Part shown: positions 41,725 through 50,909 of the stretch, in pieces
How the letters are laid out: each line of letters opens with the position of its first letter
Numbering within the stretch: position 1 is the stretch's first letter
Source of the DNA: JABDQW01 sp942492025
GTDB lineage: Bacteria > Pseudomonadota > Gammaproteobacteria > SZUA-229
DNA length: 64,000 nucleotides
Assembly (NCBI GenBank): GCA_942492025.1
Contig: CALODJ010000010.1
Span: forward strand, 248,001-312,000
Reading direction: 5' to 3'
Made by a program: the position numbers and the translations under genes
The notes under the pieces: model-generated
What the model was told of the DNA's origin: nothing
Seen by the model: only the letters and a program-made list of their open reading frames with translations
Database searches by the model: none

Positions 41725-42267
41725 ATGGATTTTCTGGATTTTGATGGTCATGCGCTGTATTTTGATGAACCGCTGACTCGCGAGCATGAAGCGTTGTTGA
41801 AACGGGCATCCGAGGTCTACCCGGATCGTGAAGCCGAAGCCCTGCTGGATAAACTCTACGATGAAAGGCGCGAGAGTTTGACAGTGCTGGTCGCGCTTTA
41901 CCGCTACTACTATTACCAGCACCGCTATGAAGATGCACTAAACATCGCCGAGCAGGCGCTTAGCATCTCCGCGATGAACATGGGACTCAAGGTTGGGTGG
42001 GAACATCTCAACGAGCAGCATCTTGGACAGGGTGTATTTATGTCTATGGGGCTTATCAGATTCTACATGCTGGCTTTAAAAGGATCTGCCTACCTGTTAC
42101 TACGATTAGGACGCATTGATGAAGCGTTATCACGACTCAAAAAGTTAGTGGAGCTTGATCCGAACGATCAGTTTGGTGCGGATGTTCTATACCGCATGGC
42201 TCAGAAGGAGCAGGTCAATCGTCATGCCAACGAGCACAAAAATATTGAGAGTCTATTCCGTCGATGA
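41725..42267 (+). CDS. TPR-like protein in the nifV operon
   Basis: A 180-residue protein with helical repeats resembling tetratricopeptides (RYEDALNIAEQALSISAMNM and YLLLRLGRIDEALSRLKKLV). It probably mediates protein contacts. It stands where A. vinelandii and relatives also have a small unknown gene between cysE and nifW. It is 14 bp after cysE and 20 bp before nifW. Confidence 0.8.
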   Translation: MDFLDFDGHALYFDEPLTREHEALLKRASEVYPDREAEALLDKLYDERRESLTVLVALYRYYYYQHRYEDALNIAEQALSISAMNMGLKVGWEHLNEQHLGQGVFMSMGLIRFYMLALKGSAYLLLRLGRIDEALSRLKKLVELDPNDQFGADVLYRMAQKEQVNRHANEHKNIESLFRR

Positions 42268-42287
42268 ACATTTAAGAGGGTACTACT

Positions 42288-42620
42288 ATGCTGGAAAGTG
42301 AAAGTGAAAGTGAACTTGTACTGGATATGGATGAACTGACGAGTGCGGAGGATTTTCTTGATTATTTTGAAATTGGTTACGATCCTTCAGTTGTGCACGT
42401 GAACCGCCTGCATATACTCCAGCGTTTCCATGACTACATCGAACAGGCAGGTGAACTGCCTGAAAACGAAGATGAATTACGTGAAGTCTACCGTGGTTTG
42501 TTATCAAGTGCCTACGAGGACTTTGTTAATTCTGATGCATTGACCGAAAAGGTATTCAGGGTCTTTCATATGAATGAACCGCAGGAAGTATTCGTACCTA
42601 TTGATGAGCTGAAGCTGTAA
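42288..42620 (+). CDS. nifW: Nitrogenase stabilising/protective protein NifW
   Basis: A 110-residue protein. LTSAEDFLDYFEIGYDPSVV and VNRLHILQRFHDYIE are the family landmarks. The N-terminus has an extra acidic run (ESESESE) with a GAAAGT repeat in DNA. NifW binds MoFe protein and protects it from O2 or helps homocitrate handling. Confidence 0.95.
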   Translation: MLESESESELVLDMDELTSAEDFLDYFEIGYDPSVVHVNRLHILQRFHDYIEQAGELPENEDELREVYRGLLSSAYEDFVNSDALTEKVFRVFHMNEPQEVFVPIDELKL

Positions 42621-42650
42621 CAGGCAATACGAGCAACGCCAGGAATAATT

Positions 42651-43100
42651 ATGCTTCCGAGATTTGAATACGGGTCTGCTGTCAGGGTCATACGTAATGT
42701 GCGCAACGATGGCACCTATCCCGGGACGGAAACGGGCAAACTGTTGGTAAAACGAGGTACGGTAGGTTATGTGCAAAATGTTGGCACATTCCTGCAGGAT
42801 CAGATTATTTATTCGGTACATTTTATCGATATCAATCGTGTGATCGGTTGTCGTGAAGAAGAGCTACTGGGTGCTGATGAGCCGTGGAATCCGAGTGCAT
42901 TCGAGTTCAGGGACAAAGTTACCAGTCGCAAGATACTGACTGTCAACAACGAAGTCATCGCGAGCCCGGGTGATGCCGGCGAGATCATAAAAGTGTTAGA
43001 TGAAGCGGGCGATGAGTTTCTGTATCACGTGCGCTTCCCCGGTCATACGCTACAGGTTGGTGAGTCGCTACTTCAATCTCTGGAAGAAGCCAAGGGGTGA
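42651..43100 (+). CDS. nifZ: P-cluster maturation protein NifZ
   Basis: A 149-residue protein. RNVRNDGTYPG and RGTVGYVQNVGTFLQDQIIY mark the first NifZ domain; a second beta-barrel-like part follows (ASPGDAGEIIKVL). NifZ acts in forming the second P-cluster of NifDK. It begins 30 bp after nifW, and its end overlaps the possible GTG start of nifM. Confidence 0.95.
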   Translation: MLPRFEYGSAVRVIRNVRNDGTYPGTETGKLLVKRGTVGYVQNVGTFLQDQIIYSVHFIDINRVIGCREEELLGADEPWNPSAFEFRDKVTSRKILTVNNEVIASPGDAGEIIKVLDEAGDEFLYHVRFPGHTLQVGESLLQSLEEAKG

Positions 43101-43108
43101 ATCTGGCC

Positions 43109-43978
43109 ATGATACAGAACGCAAACGCGACAGTGACTAAAAAACCGGAATATGCTTATCATCTGTTACGTGGTGCGCTTGATCGTTTTCAGAAAAGTGT
43201 ACCAGAGTTGAACGAACAGCAGTTTAAGGTGGCAACACAGGTTGCTGAGCGTACATTCGCGCTTGAATCCATCGTATTAGCATCACCTGAAGCGGTGGAT
43301 GTAATGGTAGGAGACGCTGATGTCACTGCTGCGGTTGCAGAAATAGCCTCGCGTTACGCCGATCATGATTCCTTTCTGGAGGACTTGAACAATAATGGAT
43401 TGAACGAGGATACCTTACGTAACGCTTTGTCACGTGAATTGTTGTTCAATGCTGTTATGGACCGGGTATCGGTGAAAATACCTTCAATCAGTGAGCTGGA
43501 TATACAGATATTCTACCAGTTACACGCCGACAGGTTTACCCGGCCAGAGACGCGCAAGGCGCGACATATATTGATCACGGTGAATGACGAGTATCCGGAG
43601 AATACCTACAGCCGTGCCGTTGAACGATTACAGCCCGTGGTAAAAAAACTACGTAAAAACCCTCGCCGTTTTAAAGATCTTGCACGTAAATATTCCGAGT
43701 GCCCGACTGCGCTCGAAGGTGGCAAACTGGGTGAATTGTCAAAAGGCAAACTCTATCCTGAACTGGATACGGCCTTGTTTGCAATGGACGAGGGAGAAGT
43801 CAGTGATATCATTGAGACAGAAATAGGGCTGCATGTCCTCTACTGTGAAAAGGTACATCACTCCGTCAAAGTCTCATATTCACGCGCAAAAAACAAAATT
43901 CTTCAAATTCTTGAACAGCGTCAACGCAAGGCCTGCCAGAAGGCATGGCTGGAAAAGCTGCATGGTGAAAGTGTATGA
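43109..43978 (+). CDS. nifM: NifH maturation peptidyl-prolyl isomerase NifM
   Basis: About 289 residues from ATG 43109, with AAGGGG 11 nt upstream; GTG 43097 is the alternative, overlapping the nifZ stop. An N-terminal helical SurA-like part is followed by a parvulin domain (RKARHILITVNDEYPENTYS, ARKYSECPTALEGGKLGELS, DIIETEIGLHVLYCEKVHH). NifM folds NifH into its active dimer. It overlaps clpX by 4 bp. Confidence 0.94.
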   Translation: MIQNANATVTKKPEYAYHLLRGALDRFQKSVPELNEQQFKVATQVAERTFALESIVLASPEAVDVMVGDADVTAAVAEIASRYADHDSFLEDLNNNGLNEDTLRNALSRELLFNAVMDRVSVKIPSISELDIQIFYQLHADRFTRPETRKARHILITVNDEYPENTYSRAVERLQPVVKKLRKNPRRFKDLARKYSECPTALEGGKLGELSKGKLYPELDTALFAMDEGEVSDIIETEIGLHVLYCEKVHHSVKVSYSRAKNKILQILEQRQRKACQKAWLEKLHGESV

Positions 43979-45255
43979 CGGAGCAGGACCAGATCAAGTG
44001 TTCTTTTTGCGGCATTCCTCAATCCAATGAAACGCCGCTTATTGTCGGCCTTGAAGGCCATATTTGTGAAAATTGTGTGCGCCTTGCTAATCAAGTTGTC
44101 AGTAGCTGGGGACGAAAACGTGAAATAGCCAAGCCATTGAAAAAACCGCCAATACCGATCGAGATCAAGACACGGCTCGACAAATATGTCATTGGACAGG
44201 AAAAAGCCAAGGAAACATTGTCTGTTGCCGTCTATAACCACTACAAACGACTGGCTGCCGAGAGTGATACTGACGCTCTCGATATGGATGGAAGTACGGT
44301 CGAAATTGACAAGTCTAACATCCTTTTACTGGGTCCATCCGGGACAGGTAAGACATTACTTGCCAGTACGCTCGCGCGTATCGTGGGTGTACCCTTTGTA
44401 ATTGCCGATGCGACCACTTTGACCCAGGCCGGTTACGTCGGCGAGGACGTTGAATCCATCTTGCATCGTTTGCTCGATGCTGCCGAGGGTAGCACCGGGC
44501 TGGCGGAGTGGGGCATCGTCTATATCGATGAAATCGACAAGCTCGCGCGCAGTGCTGAATCATCCTATGGTGTGCGTGATGTGTCCGGTGAAGGCGTGCA
44601 ACAGGCCTTACTGAAACTGGTGGAGGGTACAAGTATCAGGTTGTCGGATAAGGGGAGGCGTAAGGATAACGAGGGACAGGTCCTGGATACACGCAATATT
44701 CTATTCATTGCTGGCGGGGCTTTTTCAGGGCTTGAGTCGCTTGTGGACAAACGTCTGCAGCCTGAGAAAACTGGAATTGGTTTCCATGCACCGGTAGTCA
44801 CCGAGTCTGAAGGTCCTGATGACGATATATTCCATGAAACTCATCCTGATGACCTCAAACACTTCGGCTTGATTCCCGAGTTCATCGGCCGATTCCCGGT
44901 AATCGCCGCACTCGAACAGCTTGATGTCGAAGCGCTGGTGAGAATACTGACCGAACCCAAAAATGCGTTGGTTCGACAGTACAGTCAGTTATTTAACTAC
45001 GATAATGTCGAACTGGAATTCACCCCTGAAGCACTGAAGGCAATAGCCGAGCAAGCACTTGCACACGGCACCGGCGCGCGCGGCTTACGAGGTGTACTGG
45101 AGAATCTCCTGCAGAAAACCATGTTCGATCTACCGTCACATGACCACATCGCGCGTTGTCTGGTTGATGAGGATGCGGTCACCGGAAAAGGTGATATCAA
45201 AATCATCAGTGAAAACAGTCAGGAAGATAACAAACACCAGCAAGTACAGCTCTGA
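43975..45255 (+). CDS. clpX: nif-associated ATP-dependent Clp protease ATP-binding subunit
   Basis: A 426-residue AAA+ unfoldase. It has an N-terminal zinc finger (CSFCG ... HICENC), Walker A GPSGTGKT, pore loop GYVGEDVES, Walker B IVYIDEIDKLARS and the IGF-like region. It begins overlapping nifM. Azotobacter carries a second clpX beyond nifM, implicated in removing NifB/NifEN. No clpP is next to it. The terminal stretch EDNKHQQVQL is short. Confidence 0.94.
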   Translation: MTEQDQIKCSFCGIPQSNETPLIVGLEGHICENCVRLANQVVSSWGRKREIAKPLKKPPIPIEIKTRLDKYVIGQEKAKETLSVAVYNHYKRLAAESDTDALDMDGSTVEIDKSNILLLGPSGTGKTLLASTLARIVGVPFVIADATTLTQAGYVGEDVESILHRLLDAAEGSTGLAEWGIVYIDEIDKLARSAESSYGVRDVSGEGVQQALLKLVEGTSIRLSDKGRRKDNEGQVLDTRNILFIAGGAFSGLESLVDKRLQPEKTGIGFHAPVVTESEGPDDDIFHETHPDDLKHFGLIPEFIGRFPVIAALEQLDVEALVRILTEPKNALVRQYSQLFNYDNVELEFTPEALKAIAEQALAHGTGARGLRGVLENLLQKTMFDLPSHDHIARCLVDEDAVTGKGDIKIISENSQEDNKHQQVQL

Positions 45256-45283
45256 TCACGAACTTGTTAGCAGAGGCGCAGAT

Positions 45284-46285
45284 ATGTTCAACAGGCGTTC
45301 ATTTCTCAAAATTATCAGCGGTACTGCAGCGACGTCTATGGTATCGCCAGCTATGCCTAGCCTGGTATATGCGGGTAGTGGTATGCGTACCGTTATCATC
45401 GGTGGCGGCGTAGCCGGCATTAGAACAGCGGCACGCTTGCAGCAGTTTGCCAATAGTCTTGATGTAACCCTGATTGATCCAACAATGGATCTAAACACAC
45501 GAAAATATACAAAAATCAACGAGACCCTGAGGTATGAATCAGCACCGGTGCTGTCCGCAGCAGGTATCGATGTGATTGCACAAAAAGTTGTACAAGTCGA
45601 ACCAGTCAGTAAACGGGTACAGCTAGCGAATGGTGCAAGTGTTGAAGCTGATGTGCTGGTATTTGCTCCTGGCGTTGACTTTAAAACAACATCATTTACC
45701 AGGTCTTTAGTGCACCCATTGAATGAAGCGCTAGTTCTACGACAGCTCGAATCTATGCAACAAGGTGGAGTTGTAGTAGTGGGTATTCCCAGGGCGCCTT
45801 ATCAGTATCCGCAAGGTCCATATGTACAGGTCAGTCACATGGCTGATTATCTGCGGTCTCATAACCGATCAGCCAAAATACTTGTACTTGACCATAACGT
45901 AGACTCTGCACTGGCACATGTGTATCGACGTCAATGGAAGAAAGGAATAGGCCAGCGATTGGTCGAATGGATAGGTATCAATGAAGGGTACATACATGAC
46001 ATCGATTTCGATTCGAATACTATAAATACAGTCGGCGGCTATATCAGAGCGGCTGTCATTGCTGTTATGCCAGAGCAGCAGGCAGGCACTATTGCGCGTA
46101 ACGCCGGACTTGCCGTGGGCACCGACTGGTGCCAGGTTGATAGCCAGTCCTTCGAATCTGTTCATTACCCAGATATTTACGTACTGGGTGATGCCAATGA
46201 TGCTGCGCCAAATAACAAAACGGCCTTCACGGCCATGCAACAGGCAGACGACTTTGTGAGGATTATGGTCGATAAAATAGCTTGA
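45284..46285 (+). CDS. FccB-like periplasmic flavoprotein lacking the catalytic cysteines
   Basis: 333 residues from ATG 45284. The N-terminus MFNRRSFLKIISGTAATSMV is a Tat signal, with cleavage near VYA-GS. A FAD Rossmann motif VIIGGGVAGIRTAARLQ follows, then the FCSD-type order of motifs, including GTDWCQVD...YPDIYVLGDANDAAP. In flavocytochrome-c sulfide dehydrogenase one Cys binds FAD and two others form the active disulfide. Here the aligned places read NTRKYTK, PYQYPQGP and GDANDA, so all three are missing. Sulfide oxidation of the usual kind is unlikely. The upstream in-frame extension into clpX is ignored. It is the last gene of the nifV operon. Confidence 0.82.
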   Translation: MFNRRSFLKIISGTAATSMVSPAMPSLVYAGSGMRTVIIGGGVAGIRTAARLQQFANSLDVTLIDPTMDLNTRKYTKINETLRYESAPVLSAAGIDVIAQKVVQVEPVSKRVQLANGASVEADVLVFAPGVDFKTTSFTRSLVHPLNEALVLRQLESMQQGGVVVVGIPRAPYQYPQGPYVQVSHMADYLRSHNRSAKILVLDHNVDSALAHVYRRQWKKGIGQRLVEWIGINEGYIHDIDFDSNTINTVGGYIRAAVIAVMPEQQAGTIARNAGLAVGTDWCQVDSQSFESVHYPDIYVLGDANDAAPNNKTAFTAMQQADDFVRIMVDKIA

Positions 46286-46432
46286 TCTGATTCTCAATCA
46301 AATAAATTGTAAAATTTTATGTGTAAATATCTGGATTTAATCTGACAGTGCAGTCAGCTACTCTCAATGAGGCTTGACACTGCCGATGCAGTCAAAACAC
46401 TATCACATAGTTGTAATAATGAAACAAGGACT

Positions 46433-46535
46433 GTAGGGTGCGCCGCGCGCACCGAGACTGGACGACACACTTGAATTTCGCGGTGCGCACGGCGCACCCT
46501 ACGATCGGTCCATTAAGCTGTTGGTTAAATTCTGA
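46433..46535 (+). repeat. Dispersed palindromic repeat, copy C
   Basis: Arms at 46433-46453 and 46482-46502 form a long stem (GTAGGGTGCGCCGCGCGCAC against GGTGCGCACGGCGCACCCTAC), followed by GATCGGTCCATTAAGCTGTT. It is the best preserved of the three copies and lies between convergent fccB-like and rnfH. It might also stop transcription from both sides. Confidence 0.88.
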
Positions 46536-46575
46536 ATATTTTCCACAATCTGTAAGAACAGATCTGCGTAAATAC

Positions 46576-46836
46576 CTAACGGTCCTTACGTTCTACGGTT
46601 TCAGGGTCGGCGGTAATGGGTCGATATATTTCTATGCGACTGCCTTCCTTGACCTCGTTATCCAGCTTGGTGAGTTTTCCAAATACACCCACTTTTTGTT
46701 TCTGAAGATCTATATCGGGAAACATTTCGAGCATGCCAGACAATTCGATGACATCCCTGACCGTACTGCCGGCGGGTACATCCAGTTTCAACCAAACCTG
46801 CTTTTTACCGTTATCGTAAGCCGCACCTACATTCAT
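46576..46836 (-). CDS. rnfH: RnfH-family protein
   Basis: An 86-residue ubiquitin-like protein: VTVRD-type segment (GSTVRDVIELSGMLEMFPDI), KVGVFGKLTKLDNEVKEGSR and IEIYRPITADP. It closes the rnf operon, as in A. vinelandii. The function is not established. Confidence 0.9.
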   Translation of the reverse strand: MNVGAAYDNGKKQVWLKLDVPAGSTVRDVIELSGMLEMFPDIDLQKQKVGVFGKLTKLDNEVKEGSRIEIYRPITADPETVERKDR

Positions 46837-46862
46837 GATGAAAAGTCCTGCATTTGTCTGCC

Positions 46863-47582
46863 TTATGTGGCTACGCTGCCACCTTCAGCAGCATCTTTGT
46901 TGTCTTTTCCTGATTTAACTACTGGAACCGCTTTTGCCTTAGCGACCCTGCTATCAATGACGCGTTTGCCCGCGAGCAGGAACCCCATGGCCAGAAAGCC
47001 ACCTGGTGGAAGCACCATAACAAGAAAACCCCTATAGTCGGGTACCAGTGTCAGTTCGAGGAACGAGAATGCGTTTCCCAACAACAGTGATGCATTCGCA
47101 AATAATGTTCCGCTACCAATAATCTCACGCACTGCGCCAAGGGATACTAGCGCAACAGTGAAACCAAGTCCCATCATCAGACCATCAAACAACGATGGCA
47201 AAACAGGATTTCTGAAGGCGAATGATTCAGCACGACCGAGGATGGCGCAGTTGGTTACGATAAGTGGCACGAATAGCCCCAGTATTTTGTGCAGGTCATG
47301 CAGCCATGCGTTCATGCTCATATCAACCAGAGTCACGATAGTAGCGATGATAAGCACGAATACCGGAATGCGTACTTCCTGTGTAATAAGGCCACGTAGT
47401 AATGACACCGACAGGGCTGATGCCAGCAGAACGACAAGGGTCGCGAGGCCCATGCCTAGCCCGTTAGTTGCTGTACCTGTGACTGCGAGTAGCGGGCATA
47501 GTGCGAGCATTTGTGAAAACACAACGTTATTATCCCATATACCGTCGCGAGCAATTTGTCGGTAGTCTAGACTCATGTTCAT
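46863..47582 (-). CDS. rnfE: Rnf complex membrane subunit E
   Basis: A 239-residue inner-membrane protein with six transmembrane helices. NNVVFSQMLALCPLLAVTGT and IVTNCAILGRAESFA are typical; the Cys in each helps hold the intramembrane Fe-S site shared with RnfA. The C-terminus is extended by ~40 charged residues (AKAKAVPVVKSGKDNKDA). It overlaps rnfG by 4 bp. Confidence 0.96.
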   Translation of the reverse strand: MNMSLDYRQIARDGIWDNNVVFSQMLALCPLLAVTGTATNGLGMGLATLVVLLASALSVSLLRGLITQEVRIPVFVLIIATIVTLVDMSMNAWLHDLHKILGLFVPLIVTNCAILGRAESFAFRNPVLPSLFDGLMMGLGFTVALVSLGAVREIIGSGTLFANASLLLGNAFSFLELTLVPDYRGFLVMVLPPGGFLAMGFLLAGKRVIDSRVAKAKAVPVVKSGKDNKDAAEGGSVAT

Positions 47583-48289
47583 TCACCATGCTTTTCAGCT
47601 TCATTTTTGTCTGAGCTTGATACAGTCCTGGTTCTCAGGTCAGTGGTCTGTGTCGGGTTATCGTTTGCCGGCATTTCAGCGAGAAGTTCTCCCCGATGTT
47701 GGCTGAACAGTTGTAATCCTTCCCTGGCTGCTTTTACTACGGCTCTTGGCGTGATTGTTGCGCCAGTAAACTGATCAAAGATGCCACCGTCTTTTTTCAC
47801 CTTCCACTTCTCCTGCGGCACTTTGGCGAGCGAGAGGCCATCAAAGCTGTAGACCCAAGCGTCTTTTTCGACCTCGATCTTGTCTCCCAATCCAGGTGTT
47901 TCAGCGTGGGAAAGAATGCGGACCCCCAGTATTTCCCCATTCTGGTCGATACCCATGATCATGGAGATTTCGCCGCTGTAACCCTGTGCGCTGACTATGA
48001 AAGCGACAGCTTTGGTTTTCAGCATTCGTGTACCACGGTAAACGATAACATCTTTGCCTTCGTGCTCAAGTGTCAGGGGATCTTCCAATAAATCGTTGTC
48101 ATGCACATCGGCTGGTATGACATGGCTCAATGAACGTTGCAGATCTTCTGCGTTACGCAGCGCAATTGTATCGTATGTCGCGATATTTCCCATTACTATC
48201 AAAGCGGCAGCAAGTGTTGCAAATCCACCGAGCAGGCCACCCTGATAACTGACGCGCTTTCGGTAGGCGGGTTCTAATGGCGCTGTCAC
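47579..48289 (-). CDS. rnfG: Rnf complex FMN-binding subunit G
   Basis: A 236-residue protein with one N-terminal transmembrane helix and a periplasmic domain. FTGATITPRAVVKA has the S/TGATxT motif whose Thr carries covalent FMN. GYSGEISMIMGIDQNGEILG is conserved. It overlaps rnfE and rnfD by 4 bp each. Confidence 0.96.
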   Translation of the reverse strand: MTAPLEPAYRKRVSYQGGLLGGFATLAAALIVMGNIATYDTIALRNAEDLQRSLSHVIPADVHDNDLLEDPLTLEHEGKDVIVYRGTRMLKTKAVAFIVSAQGYSGEISMIMGIDQNGEILGVRILSHAETPGLGDKIEVEKDAWVYSFDGLSLAKVPQEKWKVKKDGGIFDQFTGATITPRAVVKAAREGLQLFSQHRGELLAEMPANDNPTQTTDLRTRTVSSSDKNEAEKHGE

Positions 48290-49392
48290 TTGGGCGACTC
48301 CATATCTTCGGCATACTGGATTGGATCGCCTTTTCGATTGCGCCCATAGATCCGCGGTTTCATATAGTGGTCTATCAGCGGTGTGAGTGCATTCATCAAC
48401 ATGACCGCAAAAGCAACGCCTTCTGGATAGCCTGTCCAGCTACGGATAATGAAGACAAGTGCTCCACAACCAGCACCAAATACCAGCTGACCCCTGTAGG
48501 TAACGGGTGAAGTGACCAGGTCAGTTGCAATAAAGAATGCACCAAGCAGGGTTGCACCGGACATCAGGTGGAAGATGGCATCCGGATAACGTTCGGGGCT
48601 GGCCAGGTGAAAGAGACTCGCGAGTACTGCGAGTGTGAGTAACATGCTGACAGGGATATGCCAGGATATGATACGCATATATAACAGGAACAGCCCGCCG
48701 ATCAGTATCAGTATCGCCGAAGTTTCTCCAAGACTTCCAGCGACCGATCCGGTAGCCAGGCCAAAAACATCATAATTGTCGGCCAGCACATCGTGCAAGA
48801 GCAAGCCTTGGCTGAGTTCTGTTTTGACATGACCCAGTATCGTGGCACTACTGATAGCATCATGGGCAGACATAGTACCTGTGACAAATGTAATACCCAA
48901 AGCTTCAGACATGCCCGGAGCGGATGCCGAGAACATCGGTTGGGGCAGTACCCAGCTTGTCATCTCGAGTGGAAAAGCTATCAGCAGTGCAACGCGGGCA
49001 ACCATCGCCGGATTGAAAAGGTTTTGCCCGATACCGCCGAATACCTGCTTGCCAACGATGATAGCCAGCATGGCGCCTACGACTCCAATCCACCAGGGTG
49101 ACCAGGGTGGTAATGTCATTGCCAGTAGCCAGCCTGTGAGTATGGCTGAACCATCCATCAGGTAGGGTTTGACGGGCTTACCTGCAATGGCCAGACAAGC
49201 GGCCTCACTGATAACGCAAGCGGCAATTGTCAGTACAAACAGAAACAACGCCGGCAGGCCGAACTGGTAAATACCGAAGGCTGTTGCTGGTGTCAGCGCA
49301 ATCATGACCAGCAACATGGTGCGGTTGATACTGCTACGCTCGTGTGTGTATGGGCCGCTGGTTACCGGTGCCGGATTGATATCCATCTTGCT
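48286..49392 (-). CDS. rnfD: Rnf complex membrane subunit D
   Basis: About 368 residues from ATG 49392 (MSKMDINPAPV); ATG 49413 is possible but would overlap rnfC by 22 bp. It has several membrane helices and the covalent flavin motif SGATLLGAFFIATDLVTSP. It works with RnfG to pass electrons across the membrane. Confidence 0.96.
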   Translation of the reverse strand, partial: SKMDINPAPVTSGPYTHERSSINRTMLLVMIALTPATAFGIYQFGLPALFLFVLTIAACVISEAACLAIAGKPVKPYLMDGSAILTGWLLAMTLPPWSPWWIGVVGAMLAIIVGKQVFGGIGQNLFNPAMVARVALLIAFPLEMTSWVLPQPMFSASAPGMSEALGITFVTGTMSAHDAISSATILGHVKTELSQGLLLHDVLADNYDVFGLATGSVAGSLGETSAILILIGGLFLLYMRIISWHIPVSMLLTLAVLASLFHLASPERYPDAIFHLMSGATLLGAFFIATDLVTSPVTYRGQLVFGAGCGALVFIIRSWTGYPEGVAFAVMLMNALTPLIDHYMKPRIYGRNRKGDPIQYAEDMESPK

Positions 49393-50900
49393 CATCCACC
49401 AGCCGTTGAGCATTCAGCTTCCTCAACAGCTTTTTCTGCTGCTTTCTTTGCCGCCATTTCAGCTTTACGTTTTTCCATGGCTTTGCGCTTGGCTTTCTTC
49501 TGTTGTTCAAGCCGTTCCACGCGTGCTTCTGCAAGTCGCTTTGTTTCTTCCTGCCTGTATTGAATGCGCTGTTTCTCGGTCAGTGCACCCTTGGCATAGT
49601 TGAAGTATTGCACCAGTGGAATATGTGAAGGACATACATACGAACATGATCCACATGCAATACAATCCATCAGGCCGAAATCAACAGCGCCATCAAAATC
49701 ACCGATACGTGCACGTGAAGACATTTCCAACGGTAACAGCCCACAGGGGCAAGCATTCACGCAACGACCACAACGTATACAGGGCATTGTTTTCTTGCGA
49801 GCGACTTCCGTTTCGGTCAAGGCAAGGATCCCACCACTGCCCTTGACTATAGGCACATTTATTTGTGGCAACGGTTGTCCCATCATTGGGCCACCACTGA
49901 TGATACGGGCAGGATCAGATGTAAAACCACCGCAGAAATCGAACAGTTTGGCAACGGGTGTGCCGATCAGCGTATAAAGGTTACCGGGCCTTTCAACTGC
50001 GCCGCCTGATACGGTTACAGTACGGCCAACCAGTGGTTTACCATAGCGTATCGCATCGTGCACCGCGTTAGCTGTAGCTACATTGTGTACAACAATACCG
50101 ATATCGGCTGTCAGTGCGCGGGCAGGTGTTTCCTTACCGGTCAAGGTTTGTACCAGGTGCTTTTCAGACCCCATTGGATAACGTACAGGGACTGTTACCA
50201 CAGATATATCGTTGAAGATACGTGCTGCGTCTTGCATCGCTAGCGCAGCTTCAGGCTTGTTTGCTTCAATGGCAATAATTGTTTTTGATACCTGCAAGGC
50301 ATGCATCATCAAGCGTATTCCCCCTACAATGCTCGCTGGCGCCTCACGCATCAATTGGTCATCACATGTCAGATATGGCTCACACTCGGCTGCGTTGATT
50401 ACCAGCGTGTGCAGGCTATAGCGTTTTCGCAAATTCAGTTTTACTGCGGAAGGAAAGGTGGCACCGCCCATGCCGACGATACCGGCTGCGGCGACTCGGC
50501 TGGCAATTTCGTCGGGATCCATATTGAGCGGGTCAGGGCTTGTCTGTGGAAGATCGATCCAGCTCTCATCACCGTCGGCCTCCAGTGTAATGGTCCGTAC
50601 CGGTAGGCCTGAAGGGTGTGGTGCCGGGTATTTGCCGATTGCCCTGATGGTGCCGGACGTCGGAGCGTGTACGGGAGCTGAAATGACGCCCTGGCTATTG
50701 GCAAGTAACTGACCTTTCAGAACCTTCATGCCTCGTTGTACTATCGGTTCCGCCGGAGCGCCTATGTGTTGCTGCAGCGGGATGAAAAGCTGCTCAGGAA
50801 GTGGTGTATCGACTATACGAGAGCCCGCTGTTGCCTGCTTGTTTTCGTCAGGGTGAACGCCACCGCGGATACGGAACAGTTTTGTCACAGCGCCTGTCAT
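49392..50900 (-). CDS. rnfC: Rnf complex NADH-binding subunit C
   Basis: About 502 residues from ATG 50900. It resembles complex I NuoF (GGATFPSAVKLNLR and the AECEPYLTCDD block). Two [4Fe-4S] motifs follow: CIRCGRCVNACP and CIACGSCSYVCP. The C-terminus is a Lys/Ala/Glu coil (RLEQQKKAKRKAMEKRKAEM). It accepts electrons from NADH at the cytoplasmic side. Confidence 0.96.
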   Translation of the reverse strand: MTGAVTKLFRIRGGVHPDENKQATAGSRIVDTPLPEQLFIPLQQHIGAPAEPIVQRGMKVLKGQLLANSQGVISAPVHAPTSGTIRAIGKYPAPHPSGLPVRTITLEADGDESWIDLPQTSPDPLNMDPDEIASRVAAAGIVGMGGATFPSAVKLNLRKRYSLHTLVINAAECEPYLTCDDQLMREAPASIVGGIRLMMHALQVSKTIIAIEANKPEAALAMQDAARIFNDISVVTVPVRYPMGSEKHLVQTLTGKETPARALTADIGIVVHNVATANAVHDAIRYGKPLVGRTVTVSGGAVERPGNLYTLIGTPVAKLFDFCGGFTSDPARIISGGPMMGQPLPQINVPIVKGSGGILALTETEVARKKTMPCIRCGRCVNACPCGLLPLEMSSRARIGDFDGAVDFGLMDCIACGSCSYVCPSHIPLVQYFNYAKGALTEKQRIQYRQEETKRLAEARVERLEQQKKAKRKAMEKRKAEMAAKKAAEKAVEEAECSTAGG

Positions 50901-50909
50901 AATGAGCAC

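Noticed and set aside
45059..45283. Upstream extension of the FccB-like frame into clpX
   Set aside because: The Tat signal begins at ATG 45284. The extension lies out of frame in the clpX 3' end and is not protein-like.
47158..47565. 135-residue plus-strand frame inside rnfE
   Set aside because: Antisense of a membrane protein gene in an operon with overlapping neighbours.
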